Shown here: piece by piece, positions 1-8,018 of the stretch
Position numbering within the stretch: the first letter of the stretch is position 1
Layout of the letters: the number at the start of each line of letters is the position of its first letter
NCBI GenBank assembly: GCA_039934475.1
Contig: JBDTMC010000189.1
Coordinates: 1-13,375 of the forward strand
Direction of reading: 5' to 3'
Length of the DNA stretch: 13,375 nucleotides
Source of the DNA: JBDTMC01 sp039934475
Lineage (GTDB): Bacteria; Acidobacteriota; Terriglobia; Bryobacterales; Bryobacteraceae
Translations under genes and position numbers: made by a program
The notes under the pieces: generated by a model
Databases searched by the model: none
What the model saw: the letters and a program-made list of their open reading frames with translations, nothing else
Told to the model about the DNA's origin: nothing

Positions 1-200
1 AAAACATCGAGGTAACCGTCGTTGTTGTAGTCGAAGACCGCCACGCCGCCGGCCATCGTCTCCGGAGCATGGCGCTGCGGCGTCTCACAGCTGCGCAGTT
101 GAAAATCGACCGGGTGGAAGGCGAAGTGAATGGGCGATGGGGGATTCTCCCCAGTTGCTGGAGCCAGAATCGTAGCAATGACAACGATTGCAACCCTCAT
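1..200 (-). CDS. FG-GAP/UnbV_ASPIC (CRTAC1-like) secreted protein, N-terminus only
   Basis: Reading leftward from an ATG at 200, the frame stays open to the window edge (66 codons). The product starts with a hydrophobic signal peptide (about residues 1-17, MRVAIVVIATILAPATG). It then reaches ETMAGGVAVFDYNNDGYLDV, the first FG-GAP/VCBS blade with a DxNxDG calcium-binding loop, as at the start of CRTAC1-like ASPIC/UnbV proteins. The rest of the propeller and the expected UnbV_ASPIC domain lie outside the window, so the family call rests on this blade and on the related gene upstream in the same operon. The start codon overlaps the stop of the TPR gene as ATGA, which implies translational coupling. 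The substrate or partner of this family in bacteria is unknown. Confidence 0.8.
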   Translation of the reverse strand, partial: MRVAIVVIATILAPATGENPPSPIHFAFHPVDFQLRSCETPQRHAPETMAGGVAVFDYNNDGYLDV

Positions 201-1243
201 TTAGCCGGCCCTGGACGCCGCCCGGGCAACTGGATCAGCGGCGCCTGTAGTTCCTCATTTGCCAGTTCTCTCACCTTTGCAAATTCAGCGTCGGCGTCTT
301 GTTCCTGGCCCATGGAACGCAACACACGGGCCAGTTTGTAGTGGGCGTCCGACTTCGACGAATCGATGCGAATCGCTTCGCGAAAATGCCCGGCTGCCTC
401 GGAGAAAGCGTCTCTCGCGGCCACTACCGTGCCGAGGTCCAAATGAGCGAGTCGGAGATTTGGATCGAGGCTCAACGCTCGCCGCAAGTGTCCCTCGGCG
501 GCCTTCTCGTCCTGCCGGTGGATCTCTGAATCTCCCAGATACATCAAAGCCTGTGCGTGTTCGGAATGTAGCGCCAGTTCAGCTTGGAACTCGCGGCCGG
601 CTTCATCAAAGCGCTTCTGCTTCCAGTAGAGATAACCGAGCCCGAAATGCACCTCCGGTTCCTGACGGGACACCTTGGCCGCTGCTTCAAATTCCGCTGT
701 GGCCGGCTCTACTTGACCGGCTGCATCCAGCACCTCGCCCAACAGCATGTGTACCGGCGCCGACTCCGGATCCTTGGTCAACAGAAACCGGAATTCGCTA
801 ATGGCATCCTGATACTTACCCGACCATAAATAGCTCTGCGCCAGTTTGTAACGTAACTCTACGTTGTCAGGCTCCTGCTGCGCGGCGAGCTTCAGTTGCT
901 GTGCCGCGGCATCGAAGCGGCCGCAGCCATAATAGCTCATGCCTAGCAGCACTCGCGCCTGAAAGCTGGATGGCTCGGCTTTGGTCGCCCGTTCCAGCGC
1001 CAGGACAGCCTTCGGAAAGTCATTCAGTTTGATGTAGGCCAATCCCAGATTCAGGTAGATGCCGGGGAGTTGGGGATCGAGAGCGACCGCCGACCGGTAA
1101 TGCGCGATCGCCAGCGCATACTTCCCTTCCCGCGCCAGCCCTAGCCCTAGGTTGGCTTCGACCAGAGCCTTGGTCCCGGTCGCCGGCCACAGGCACAAGA
1201 CAGATGCGAATAGAGCCAGAACACACTTCATAGAAGCGACCAT
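197..1243 (-). CDS. Secreted protein of nine tandem TPR repeats
   Basis: The 348-residue product has an N-terminal signal peptide (about 1-24) and then nine contiguous 34-residue TPR motifs with no insertions, in register from residue 26 to 331 (26-59, 60-93 and so on). Most units keep the LG..Y pattern in helix A and the F..A pattern in helix B. A short tail, rich in Pro and Arg, follows. It is probably a periplasmic scaffold that binds partner proteins. The ATG at 1243 lies one base after the TAA of the upstream TPR/ASPIC gene. A second in-frame ATG at 1231 (MKCVLALF...) gives a more typical signal peptide, and neither has a clear Shine-Dalgarno, so the start is uncertain by four codons. 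Its stop overlaps the next ATG. A partner role with the two flanking propeller proteins is inferred from the operon. Confidence 0.9.
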   Translation of the reverse strand: MVASMKCVLALFASVLCLWPATGTKALVEANLGLGLAREGKYALAIAHYRSAVALDPQLPGIYLNLGLAYIKLNDFPKAVLALERATKAEPSSFQARVLLGMSYYGCGRFDAAAQQLKLAAQQEPDNVELRYKLAQSYLWSGKYQDAISEFRFLLTKDPESAPVHMLLGEVLDAAGQVEPATAEFEAAAKVSRQEPEVHFGLGYLYWKQKRFDEAGREFQAELALHSEHAQALMYLGDSEIHRQDEKAAEGHLRRALSLDPNLRLAHLDLGTVVAARDAFSEAAGHFREAIRIDSSKSDAHYKLARVLRSMGQEQDADAEFAKVRELANEELQAPLIQLPGRRPGPAK

Positions 1244-1244
1244 A

Positions 1245-4200
1245 TTACCGGCGTCTGTGGACGAGCTTGTTCACCAGCGGAAGAGCCGAACGCGTATTGT
1301 AGTCCCGCTGATACCTCAGGTGTTCCGCGTCCGACGGATAACGCTCAGTGGAAGGATACGGGTAACTGGTCATCCCATGGAAGGGAAGCGGTTCGACGGT
1401 TTGCGAGAAAGCCGTGTTCGCATCGGTATCCTTGGCCCATCCGTCAACCAACAGCAGGAAATCACGCCTCCAACCGCGAGGCAAAGGGGGCAAGCCAGCC
1501 TGCGGGAACGACAGCGCAACCTCGTCGCCCGACCCCACTATGGCGAGGCGGTCGTCCACCGCATCGAGTAATTCCCTCACATCCCCGTACCGTGTGTATT
1601 TCCCTGGCGTCGGATCCCACGGCGCTATCGGCGCCAAACGTTCGTAGTCGAAAGTTTCCGGATGCCGGCGCTGCGGAGGAATCTCCGCCGTGGAGAATCC
1701 GCGAAACCGCAATTCGGCCCGAGCCGCGGCCAGCGGAGTCAATCTCACGTCGGGCGGCGCGGTCTGGTCGCTCAAAAAGACTTCGTCCCAATAGACACAA
1801 AGATCTGTGACGATGCGTACCTCGCGCGATTCCGATAGGAACTTGCCGCTCAGATCGACGACGATAGTTTTGGGTTTGCCCGCCGGAATGCCCATATCCT
1901 CGATCACCGTCTGCCAGGCTCCATTGCGGTCTTTCACCTGAAGTTGGGGCATGCGCAGACCACCGGGTCGTTCTTGTGCCGCCGCCAAATAAGTACTGCC
2001 ATCGGCCCAGTCCACCCACCCGTTTAAAACAAGGACGGCGTTTCCGGAAGGCGCCGCATCGCGTCCGAAATCGAGATCGAGAGTGTGCAACTCCGCCGCG
2101 CCGGCGTGGTTGCGGCGGAATCCATCGGGATAAGTCCGGTCACGAGCCAGCAAGCGGGACAGAACGTCCGCACCGCTCTGGTCCACGGCCCGTTTCGGGT
2201 GAATCCGGCGACTGACGCCGAACAGGCGGAACTCCGGGAAGGGCGGCGCGTGGAACTTCTCATTGGTCAGAATATCGAGTCCGGCGGGGTGGTCCACCGC
2301 GATCAGCCTCACGTGGTCCAGATACGAAACTTCGCTTAACTCCTCAGTAATCCGTATGTCGTAAAGGCCATCCCGCGGCTCCAGTACGCTGCCCGGAATG
2401 CTCACATACTCGTCGTGGTCCACGGGAAAGTACTCGCCGTTGCCGGAGCTCGCGCCCAGCGGAGCCACCCCCAGCACGTCAGTCACAAATTGGAATCGCT
2501 GGCCATTCCAAGTGAAAATCATAGGGCACGACCCAGACATCCGCGGGGCCTCTTTGTATACCTCGCGCCTGTCGGCAAGCTGGTCCGTGATGTTCTGGAT
2601 CATTCCGTTGGGCCAGGTAATCCGAACCGCGTCGATGGCCGTGCTTGCTCCCACACCGAACCACAGCGGCACGCCTTTATAGAGCTTCTTCTGATAGTGA
2701 CCGCCCGTCTTTACTTCGATCTCGGAGAGGGGCGCGGTATTAAGGGTCTTGACGCCATCTAGAGTCACCTCCAGCCAGTGGCTCTTCAACGCGGAACGAT
2801 TGTGCAGAAAGTGCAAACTGCCGTCTGAGGCCGTGGCCGCGAGGTCGAGCTTGCCATCGCCGTCAAAATCGGCGACTGCCCACTCCGAGGCGGCACCCAG
2901 CTTCCACGAAGCCGCAGTCTTGGACGAGCCGCTTTGCAGATCCTCGTTCCGCAGGACACCTTTGGCAGAGACCAAATCGCTCCATCCTCGACCCTCGAGA
3001 TCGGCGAAGGCAACTGCTCCCAACAGCTCTGGAAACTTTTGAAAGACACCCAACTTACCCTTGTTGTTACGCAGAACCACGGCGCCTTGCGTCGTGGCAA
3101 ACCCCACGTCCATCCAACTATCGTTGTTGAAATCCACCGTTCGAAGGGAAAACGCGCCGGCCAGCATCGCAGGCAGCGGCTCAGCCCGATACTGTCCGCG
3201 CAGCAAATCGCGGTACAGCACGCCGTCGTGCTCCTGATACGACACCAACACATCGAAACCCTTGGTATCGGGAATCAGCCGGAACGCGAGCGCATCCATC
3301 GGTGTGCCGGCGGTGAAGGGAAAGTTCGCAGTCTGATCCGTGAAACCTGCGGCGCCCTGATTGCGCAACAAAGCCGGCGCGGGACCAAGCAAGATCAGGT
3401 CCAGGTCGTTGTCATGATCGTAGTCGATCCACAGCGCCTTAGTGAACTTCCGGCTTTGAATGCCCTCCGGCAGCAGTCCCTCGCGCGCCTTTTCGAAGTG
3501 ACCTTTCCGATTGACGAACAAGCTGACACCCGACGCCGAGAGGACGCACAAGTCGGTTGCCCCATCGTTGTCAAAATCTCCCGGGATGATTGAGACGACG
3601 TCTTTGAAGCCTTCCAAGGTCGATTCCGTCCCGTTCCGATAAAGCCGCGCGCCTGCGAATGACCAGGACAACAACGCGGTTCGCCCGTCATGATTCAGAT
3701 CAATCAGTGCAAAACCCGCTGCACCCGCGGCTCCCGGCAACGCGGATTCGTCAAAGCGCAGAGCGGCTACTGGACCACCCGCGGGTGCCGGCGTTCGCGC
3801 TTCCATCGGATCGTAGAGCTCTGCGTAATAGCACCACTCCAGATCCTCGGCGTCGTCCCATTCCGCCTGGAGCTTCTTGGCCTTCTGGAACAATGCCAAC
3901 TCGCGCTTGGCGTCCACATCGCGGCCCGCCCGACGAAACGAATTGAACAACTGAAAGTGCGGCGCGGCCAGCTTGGGATCAAGCCGCGCTGCTTCGGCGA
4001 ATTCCGACTCTGCCGCGGCGTCGTCGTTCACCAGCGAATAGATGGTTCCAAGGGTGTAGTGCGCCACCGGCTCGTCCGGAACTAAGCGGATCATTTGACG
4101 GAACTGTTCCATCGCCTGGGGATACCGGCTCAGCCTTCGGTACGCCACGCCGAGGTTGAACCAGATGTGCGGAATCGCAGGATTCTGCTTCTTCGCCAGT

Positions 4201-4490
4201 TCCAGTTGCACGATGGCGTCGTCATTGCGGAAGCTCCGCAGCAACGCAAGACCGTAGTTGACGCGGTCGCGGACCGAGGTTGGCGCAAGATCCACCGCCT
4301 TCTTCAACTCCTCGACGCACTTCTCGCGTTGGTTGGGGTCCTCGAAGAAAGCTTTGCCCAAAGTCCGATGCCGCCACAACTCTGCGTCCTGTGCGGCCGT
4401 GTTGTCGGCGCCGCGCGAGAGCAGTACCGCTGCGATCACCAAAATAGCCGCGCTAGTCAGAGTGCGCTTCGTCAATCTACCAAAGGCCAC
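1245..4490 (-). CDS. Secreted TPR + FG-GAP propeller + UnbV_ASPIC protein with long C-terminal extension
   Basis: The product has 1081 residues. Order of parts: signal peptide or anchor (about 8-30); five TPR-like units (about 35-208); a propeller region (about 240-560) with calcium-type loops at 264-269 (DLNHDG), 305-310 (DFDNDG), 356-363 (DYDHDNDL), 453-458 and 541-546 (DFDGDG), plus a degenerate one near 497; a UnbV_ASPIC domain (about 570-645, with the signature VRITWPNGMIQ); and a further 430 residues beginning SGSCPMIFTWNGQRFQFVTD. That last part resembles extensions I associate with acidobacterial proteins, but I know no function for it. CRTAC1-type proteins are usually about 500-650 residues. 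The start is GTG at 4490: an in-frame stop lies six codons upstream, and the next candidate is TTG at codon 6. No strong Shine-Dalgarno is visible. The gene sits 33 nt after the DUF6159 gene and 1 nt before the TPR gene. The role is unknown, and export to the periplasm or surface is inferred. Confidence 0.9.
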   Translation of the reverse strand: MAFGRLTKRTLTSAAILVIAAVLLSRGADNTAAQDAELWRHRTLGKAFFEDPNQREKCVEELKKAVDLAPTSVRDRVNYGLALLRSFRNDDAIVQLELAKKQNPAIPHIWFNLGVAYRRLSRYPQAMEQFRQMIRLVPDEPVAHYTLGTIYSLVNDDAAAESEFAEAARLDPKLAAPHFQLFNSFRRAGRDVDAKRELALFQKAKKLQAEWDDAEDLEWCYYAELYDPMEARTPAPAGGPVAALRFDESALPGAAGAAGFALIDLNHDGRTALLSWSFAGARLYRNGTESTLEGFKDVVSIIPGDFDNDGATDLCVLSASGVSLFVNRKGHFEKAREGLLPEGIQSRKFTKALWIDYDHDNDLDLILLGPAPALLRNQGAAGFTDQTANFPFTAGTPMDALAFRLIPDTKGFDVLVSYQEHDGVLYRDLLRGQYRAEPLPAMLAGAFSLRTVDFNNDSWMDVGFATTQGAVVLRNNKGKLGVFQKFPELLGAVAFADLEGRGWSDLVSAKGVLRNEDLQSGSSKTAASWKLGAASEWAVADFDGDGKLDLAATASDGSLHFLHNRSALKSHWLEVTLDGVKTLNTAPLSEIEVKTGGHYQKKLYKGVPLWFGVGASTAIDAVRITWPNGMIQNITDQLADRREVYKEAPRMSGSCPMIFTWNGQRFQFVTDVLGVAPLGASSGNGEYFPVDHDEYVSIPGSVLEPRDGLYDIRITEELSEVSYLDHVRLIAVDHPAGLDILTNEKFHAPPFPEFRLFGVSRRIHPKRAVDQSGADVLSRLLARDRTYPDGFRRNHAGAAELHTLDLDFGRDAAPSGNAVLVLNGWVDWADGSTYLAAAQERPGGLRMPQLQVKDRNGAWQTVIEDMGIPAGKPKTIVVDLSGKFLSESREVRIVTDLCVYWDEVFLSDQTAPPDVRLTPLAAARAELRFRGFSTAEIPPQRRHPETFDYERLAPIAPWDPTPGKYTRYGDVRELLDAVDDRLAIVGSGDEVALSFPQAGLPPLPRGWRRDFLLLVDGWAKDTDANTAFSQTVEPLPFHGMTSYPYPSTERYPSDAEHLRYQRDYNTRSALPLVNKLVHRRR

Positions 4491-4523
4491 TGATTCACGA
4501 TATCACCGTCTTATTTCGCGGAA

Positions 4524-5390
4524 TCAGAATCCCGATGTGCTCCCGGGAGTGTCCATGAAACGGAGAGGCTTTGGCCGGCCTCCCAAGACGTCGTCAATAA
4601 CGTCGGCTGAGAAACCGGTAGGCGCTTCGCCCAAAGTGGAATAGCGATAAAGAGCCACCGTGAAGATGCCTTTCACCGCGTAGGAGACAATCGACACCAG
4701 CAGGATGTAGTAGAAGCACACGATCACGGCAAGAGAGCGATCCACCGGCCAAAGGAAAAAGGCGATGCCAAATCCCGGAAGACAAAGCAGGAAGTTCAAC
4801 AAGCCGAAGCCGAAGTCGCCCGACACCTGTTCCCCCCAGTGCTCGCGAAATAGCTCCTCAGAACGGTACACAGAGTCATAGATCCCCCGGTTCTCAAAGA
4901 GAATCACCGGGACCATGAGGTAGGTGATCAAAGACCACGCCAAGCCAAGGCTGGCGAAGATCAAGTTCACCAGGAACCCGTTACGGCGGTCTTGCAGAGA
5001 GCGCAGTAGAAGTCCCACCGTCGCCGACACCAAAGCCCAAAGGGCGATCTTCCCAATGCGGCTCCAGGCGAGTTGAAACCCCTGCGACAGCGTTGGATCG
5101 CCGCCCGATAACCGGATATTAGCGCATCCCACCAGCGCGCTATTGAAGAAAATACCGATGAAAAAGTTGGCGTAATACCAGGCGAATAGGATGACGTATG
5201 TCTCTGGCGCGGCCTTTCCCGCGCGAAGCACGGCGAACATTCCCGTGGAATACAACGGCAGAACGAAACTGGCCGTAACGGCGAGCAGCGAGAGCCCGCT
5301 GATCACCGGCAGCCACAGTATCTCCGGATCAAGCGCGAGCACATTCCAGCTGGCCTTGAAGAGTTGCCATGTCCTGTCGAGTTTACCCAT
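4524..5390 (-). CDS. DUF6159 family integral membrane protein
   Basis: The 288-residue product starts MGKLDRTWQLFKASWNVLAL, the typical opening of DUF6159 proteins (an amphipathic lead before the first helix). About six hydrophobic segments follow, near residues 25-47, 63-85, 112-130, 138-163, 193-215 and 219-247. The cytoplasmic tail ends in a Gly/Ser-rich stretch. The frame is open further upstream (to about 5645), but that extension is Arg/Ser-rich, lacks family character and would cover the divergent promoter and small gene. The ATG at 5390, preceded by a weak GAGA, is therefore preferred. The family has no established function. As first gene of the operon it may help anchor or export the secreted TPR/propeller proteins, which is inference from position only. 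Confidence 0.85.
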   Translation of the reverse strand: MGKLDRTWQLFKASWNVLALDPEILWLPVISGLSLLAVTASFVLPLYSTGMFAVLRAGKAAPETYVILFAWYYANFFIGIFFNSALVGCANIRLSGGDPTLSQGFQLAWSRIGKIALWALVSATVGLLLRSLQDRRNGFLVNLIFASLGLAWSLITYLMVPVILFENRGIYDSVYRSEELFREHWGEQVSGDFGFGLLNFLLCLPGFGIAFFLWPVDRSLAVIVCFYYILLVSIVSYAVKGIFTVALYRYSTLGEAPTGFSADVIDDVLGGRPKPLRFMDTPGSTSGF

Positions 5391-5484
5391 GGGATTCTCG
5401 CATTCTAGCGCGGCGCCGTATGATTCAGCAGATCCCACGCGAATCCAATTGAAAGTCAAAGCAAACCGAGTTACTGTTATCGGT
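5391..5484. promoter_or_regulatory. Divergent promoter region (DUF6159 operon / small ORF-sialidase pair)
   Basis: This 94-nt gap separates head-to-head genes and must hold start signals for both. On the plus strand there is TTGAAA at 5449-5454 and, 17 nt later, TACTGT at 5472-5477, only a moderate match to a -10 box. If used, transcription would start at about 5484, right at the ATG, giving a leaderless message. This fits the lack of a Shine-Dalgarno before 5485. On the minus strand a TTGACT is visible near 5455-5460 without a convincing -10. The divergent arrangement is seen; the individual boxes are guesses. Confidence 0.35.
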
Positions 5485-5694
5485 ATGGTACGAGCAAACG
5501 CGGCTGAAGTGTTTTGGGACGAGAACAAGACGGTCTGGACCGTCCGCATCCACATTGGCGAGGAAGCACTACGGCGGGCCTGCAAAGGGGCACCTCGGGA
5601 CGCTGACGATGACACCCTACGCGCCTTAGCCATTAAGACGGCCAATGACGACGGCTATGAGTTGGCCGCCGAAAACGTGGGAATCACCCGTTAG
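5485..5694 (+). CDS. Small conserved-looking protein of unknown function (69 aa)
   Basis: The ATG at 5485 opens 69 codons: a Trp-rich beta-type start (VFWDENKTVWTVRIHIG), then a charged helix, an Asp cluster (DADDDT) and an alpha-type tail. It looks like a small soluble cytosolic alpha/beta protein without signal peptide, Cys motif or known domain, and I do not recognise the family. The frame is open further upstream to about 5191, but that part is antisense to the DUF6159 gene. TAG is followed immediately by the ATG of the sialidase gene in the same frame, so the two are probably translated from one message by reinitiation. Its composition looks like a real protein, and the tight junction supports it. 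Confidence 0.65.
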   Translation: MVRANAAEVFWDENKTVWTVRIHIGEEALRRACKGAPRDADDDTLRALAIKTANDDGYELAAENVGITR

Positions 5695-6858
5695 ATGAGT
5701 CCCCGGCCGCTCCTCACGCGCCGTGGATTTGCCCTTGGCTTGGCCTCTTGTGGCGTGTCGCGCGCGGGAAACGGCGAGTTGAAGAAGATCAAGGATATCG
5801 TCGTCTACAAGGACGATTCCTTCTATTGCAGTTTCCCGTCCACCGTGCGGCGGCCGAACGGAGAATTGCTGACGGCTTTCCGCCGCGCTCCGAACCGGCG
5901 CCTGGTTGGGGTGCGGGCCGTGACTCACACCGATCCCAATAGTTACTGCGTTCTGGTTCGCAGCAGCGATGGCGGAGAGAGTTGGACCGCCACGCCGGAC
6001 CTGATCTACGCCCACCCGTGGGGCGGAAGCCAGGACCCTTGTATGGTGCAACTCCGCGACGGTTCCCTGGTCTGCACCAGTTATCTCTGGACTTGGCTCG
6101 ACCGGGAAGCCGGGGCCAAGACGCTAGGCACGGCCGAAGTGAACAACTACGTTTTTCAGGGCGGTTATGTAATGCGCTCCACCAATGGAGGCCATACCTG
6201 GAGCGGTCCTTACTACCCCGCCCCCGTGCCAGGGCGCCAGGGGCGAGACGCTCTCGGCAAGCCCTTGCCCGCGTACAACCGCGGAGCGATGTGCCAAGGG
6301 CGCGACGGCCGGTTGTACTGGGTGGTCGCCTGCGGCGTGGATGGAAGCGAACGTACGGACGTGCATCTCATGATCTCGGCGGACGGCGGCGCAACCTGGA
6401 CTTACTCGTGTCCGGTGGCGTCGCATCCGTCGGCGTCTTTCAATGAGACGTCCATTTACGAAACCCCCAAAGGGGACCTCGTCGCCTTCATCCGCAGCGA
6501 GCATTTCGACGATCACGCGATTGTCGCCCGGTCACACGACGGCGGCAGAAGCTTCGATCCGTGGCAGAAGGCCAACTGGCAGGGGCACCCGCATCATGCG
6601 GTCCGTCTGGAGAATGAACAAGTGCTGCTCGTCTATGGCTACCGTCACAAGCCCTTTGGTATTCGCGCCCGGCTTCTCGACGCCGAATGTACTGACTTCG
6701 CAGACGCCAGGGAGTTTGTCCTTCGCGATGACGGTGGCAATGGCGACCTTGGTTATCCGTGGGCGGTGGCCCTGCCGGATCGACGAGCATTGGTCACTTA
6801 CTACATGAACCAGAATGACGGCACTCGCTACATCGGCGGTACATTCGTGTCGTACTGA
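5695..6858 (+). CDS. Tat-exported sialidase-fold (BNR/Asp-box) glycoside hydrolase-like protein
   Basis: The 387-residue product opens with a twin-arginine signal (LLTRRGFALGLASCG, residues 6-20), so export in folded form is likely. Four Asp-boxes (SxDxGxTW) are seen: residues 90-97 SSDGGESW, 162-169 STNGGHTW, 228-235 SADGGATW and 280-287 SHDGGRSF. They mark a sialidase-type beta-propeller. Candidate active-site segments are the Arg-rich FPSTVRRPNGELL (47-59), FNETSIYE (249-256) and the YPW...LVTYYMNQNDG stretch (354-376). A canonical FRIP box is absent, so true exo-alpha-sialidase activity is uncertain; the substrate could be another sugar. The ATG follows the TAG of the 69-aa gene directly. 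The 3' end overlaps the convergent MFS gene by 31 nt; that transporter may take up released sugar (inference). Confidence 0.85.
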   Translation: MSPRPLLTRRGFALGLASCGVSRAGNGELKKIKDIVVYKDDSFYCSFPSTVRRPNGELLTAFRRAPNRRLVGVRAVTHTDPNSYCVLVRSSDGGESWTATPDLIYAHPWGGSQDPCMVQLRDGSLVCTSYLWTWLDREAGAKTLGTAEVNNYVFQGGYVMRSTNGGHTWSGPYYPAPVPGRQGRDALGKPLPAYNRGAMCQGRDGRLYWVVACGVDGSERTDVHLMISADGGATWTYSCPVASHPSASFNETSIYETPKGDLVAFIRSEHFDDHAIVARSHDGGRSFDPWQKANWQGHPHHAVRLENEQVLLVYGYRHKPFGIRARLLDAECTDFADAREFVLRDDGGNGDLGYPWAVALPDRRALVTYYMNQNDGTRYIGGTFVSY

Positions 6859-8018
6859 CCTGCTGCTGTGGGGCGCACTCCGAACCACAGGAGCGCGGCG
6901 ACTATCGCTACAAAGGCCGAAACCAGGAGCGCCGACTCCCATCCGAGCCACGCAGCCAACACTGGCGTCAGCGCGGGCGAAATCAGTCCGCCCAGATTGC
7001 TGCCCATGTTCATCACACCACCGGCGGCGCCGCTGCGCGGTCCGGAAACTGAGGTCATCGTGGCCCAGAACGGCCCTTCCGTGCTCATCACAAATGCCGT
7101 AGCCACCGCCAGGCACACCGCCGCCAGATACATGTGCTGCGTGTGGGCGCCAATCGCAGTAAACACGCCGGAGCCGGCCATTCCAATGATCGGAATGACG
7201 CGCCGGTCCCACGGCATTCGGTCGAACAACCAACCCCCCAGCGGGATAGAAACAATTGAGAGCAGCCACGGCAAGCTACCGAACAGGGCGCTCCGCAGCA
7301 GGTCGAAATGCCGCACGTCGACCAGATATATGTAGAACCAGAAGATGAAAATGTAGCCGACGTAGCCCTGCAGGGTATAACTCAACGTAAGCAGGACGAA
7401 GCTGCGAGAGTAAGGCGTTCCGGAGATCGGGGCTGGTTCGGATCTCCTGTCGGGCACCGCTATTGTCGCCGAACCGCGTGTTGCCATCCAGATGCAACCC
7501 ACAAGGAACGCCGGCAACGAAGACAGCATTACCGCCGCACGCCATCCCAATCGTGTCATCAGAAAGGAGACGATCGGCGGCGCGATGGCAGAACCAAGGC
7601 CAACGGACGCGACCACGAAGCCGTTGGCCCGGCCTCGCTGGGGTTCGGGGAAAACGCGCGAGATCGCTTGAGCCGAGGCCGGGAACATCGGCGCTTCCGC
7701 TACGCCCAACACACAGCGGGCGGCGAGTAGCGATAGAACGCTGGCTCCCGCGCCCACAATCCAGCCCGTGGCCGCCACCCACGCCAACGCCGCCCAAGCC
7801 AGCACACGTGGCGCCCCGAAGCGGTCCGCCAACATTCCTCCTGGAATCTGGCACGCGGCATAACCCACCAGGAAGGCGCTAAAGACTTGTCCCATCGCCT
7901 GCTGCGAGAGGCCCAGTTCGCGCATCATGAGCACTCCGGCGACCGAGACATTGACCCGACAGAGATAGCTCGCCGTCGCGCTTGTCGAGAGCAGCGCCAC
8001 CAGGCGCCAAGGCCTCAT
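6828..8018 (-). CDS. MFS transporter, anion:cation symporter (sugar-acid) type
   Basis: The product is 396 residues from the ATG at 8018, with twelve-helix MFS character. Helix 1 ends in RVNVSVA (residues 21-27), which resembles the RxNLSVA motif of the ACS family (glucarate, hexuronate, phthalate and related anions). The loop 2-3 motif A reads GGMLADRFGAPR (60-71). A longer version from GTG at 8027 is possible, but the ATG forms a TAATG overlap with the GNAT stop, which favours coupled initiation at 8018. Substrate cannot be read from sequence. Its convergent neighbour is a sialidase-fold enzyme, so uptake of a released sugar acid is attractive but unproven. The C-terminus is antisense to the last 31 nt of that gene. 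Confidence 0.9.
   Translation of the reverse strand: MRPWRLVALLSTSATASYLCRVNVSVAGVLMMRELGLSQQAMGQVFSAFLVGYAACQIPGGMLADRFGAPRVLAWAALAWVAATGWIVGAGASVLSLLAARCVLGVAEAPMFPASAQAISRVFPEPQRGRANGFVVASVGLGSAIAPPIVSFLMTRLGWRAAVMLSSLPAFLVGCIWMATRGSATIAVPDRRSEPAPISGTPYSRSFVLLTLSYTLQGYVGYIFIFWFYIYLVDVRHFDLLRSALFGSLPWLLSIVSIPLGGWLFDRMPWDRRVIPIIGMAGSGVFTAIGAHTQHMYLAAVCLAVATAFVMSTEGPFWATMTSVSGPRSGAAGGVMNMGSNLGGLISPALTPVLAAWLGWESALLVSAFVAIVAALLWFGVRPTAAGQYDTNVPPM

Noticed and set aside
259..801. Plus-strand open frame of 180 codons opposite the nine-TPR gene
   Set aside because: It is antisense to a gene with nine in-register repeats and has an Arg/Pro-rich, domain-free product.
2934..3593. Plus-strand open frame of 219 codons opposite the TPR-propeller-ASPIC gene
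   Set aside because: Shadow of a well-supported gene; no domain, no Shine-Dalgarno, and several similar long antisense frames in the same GC-rich gene.
5191..5484. Longer N-terminus for the 69-aa protein
   Set aside because: It is antisense to the DUF6159 coding region and has no protein-like character; the ATG at 5485 begins the plausible part.
5391..5645. Longer N-terminus for the DUF6159 protein
   Set aside because: The added part is Arg/Ser-rich and unlike the family, and it would cover the 69-aa gene and the divergent promoter; the family's typical start is at 5390.
6532..7269. Minus-strand frame of 245 codons overlapping the MFS and sialidase genes
   Set aside because: It is out of frame with both; its product lacks helices or motifs.
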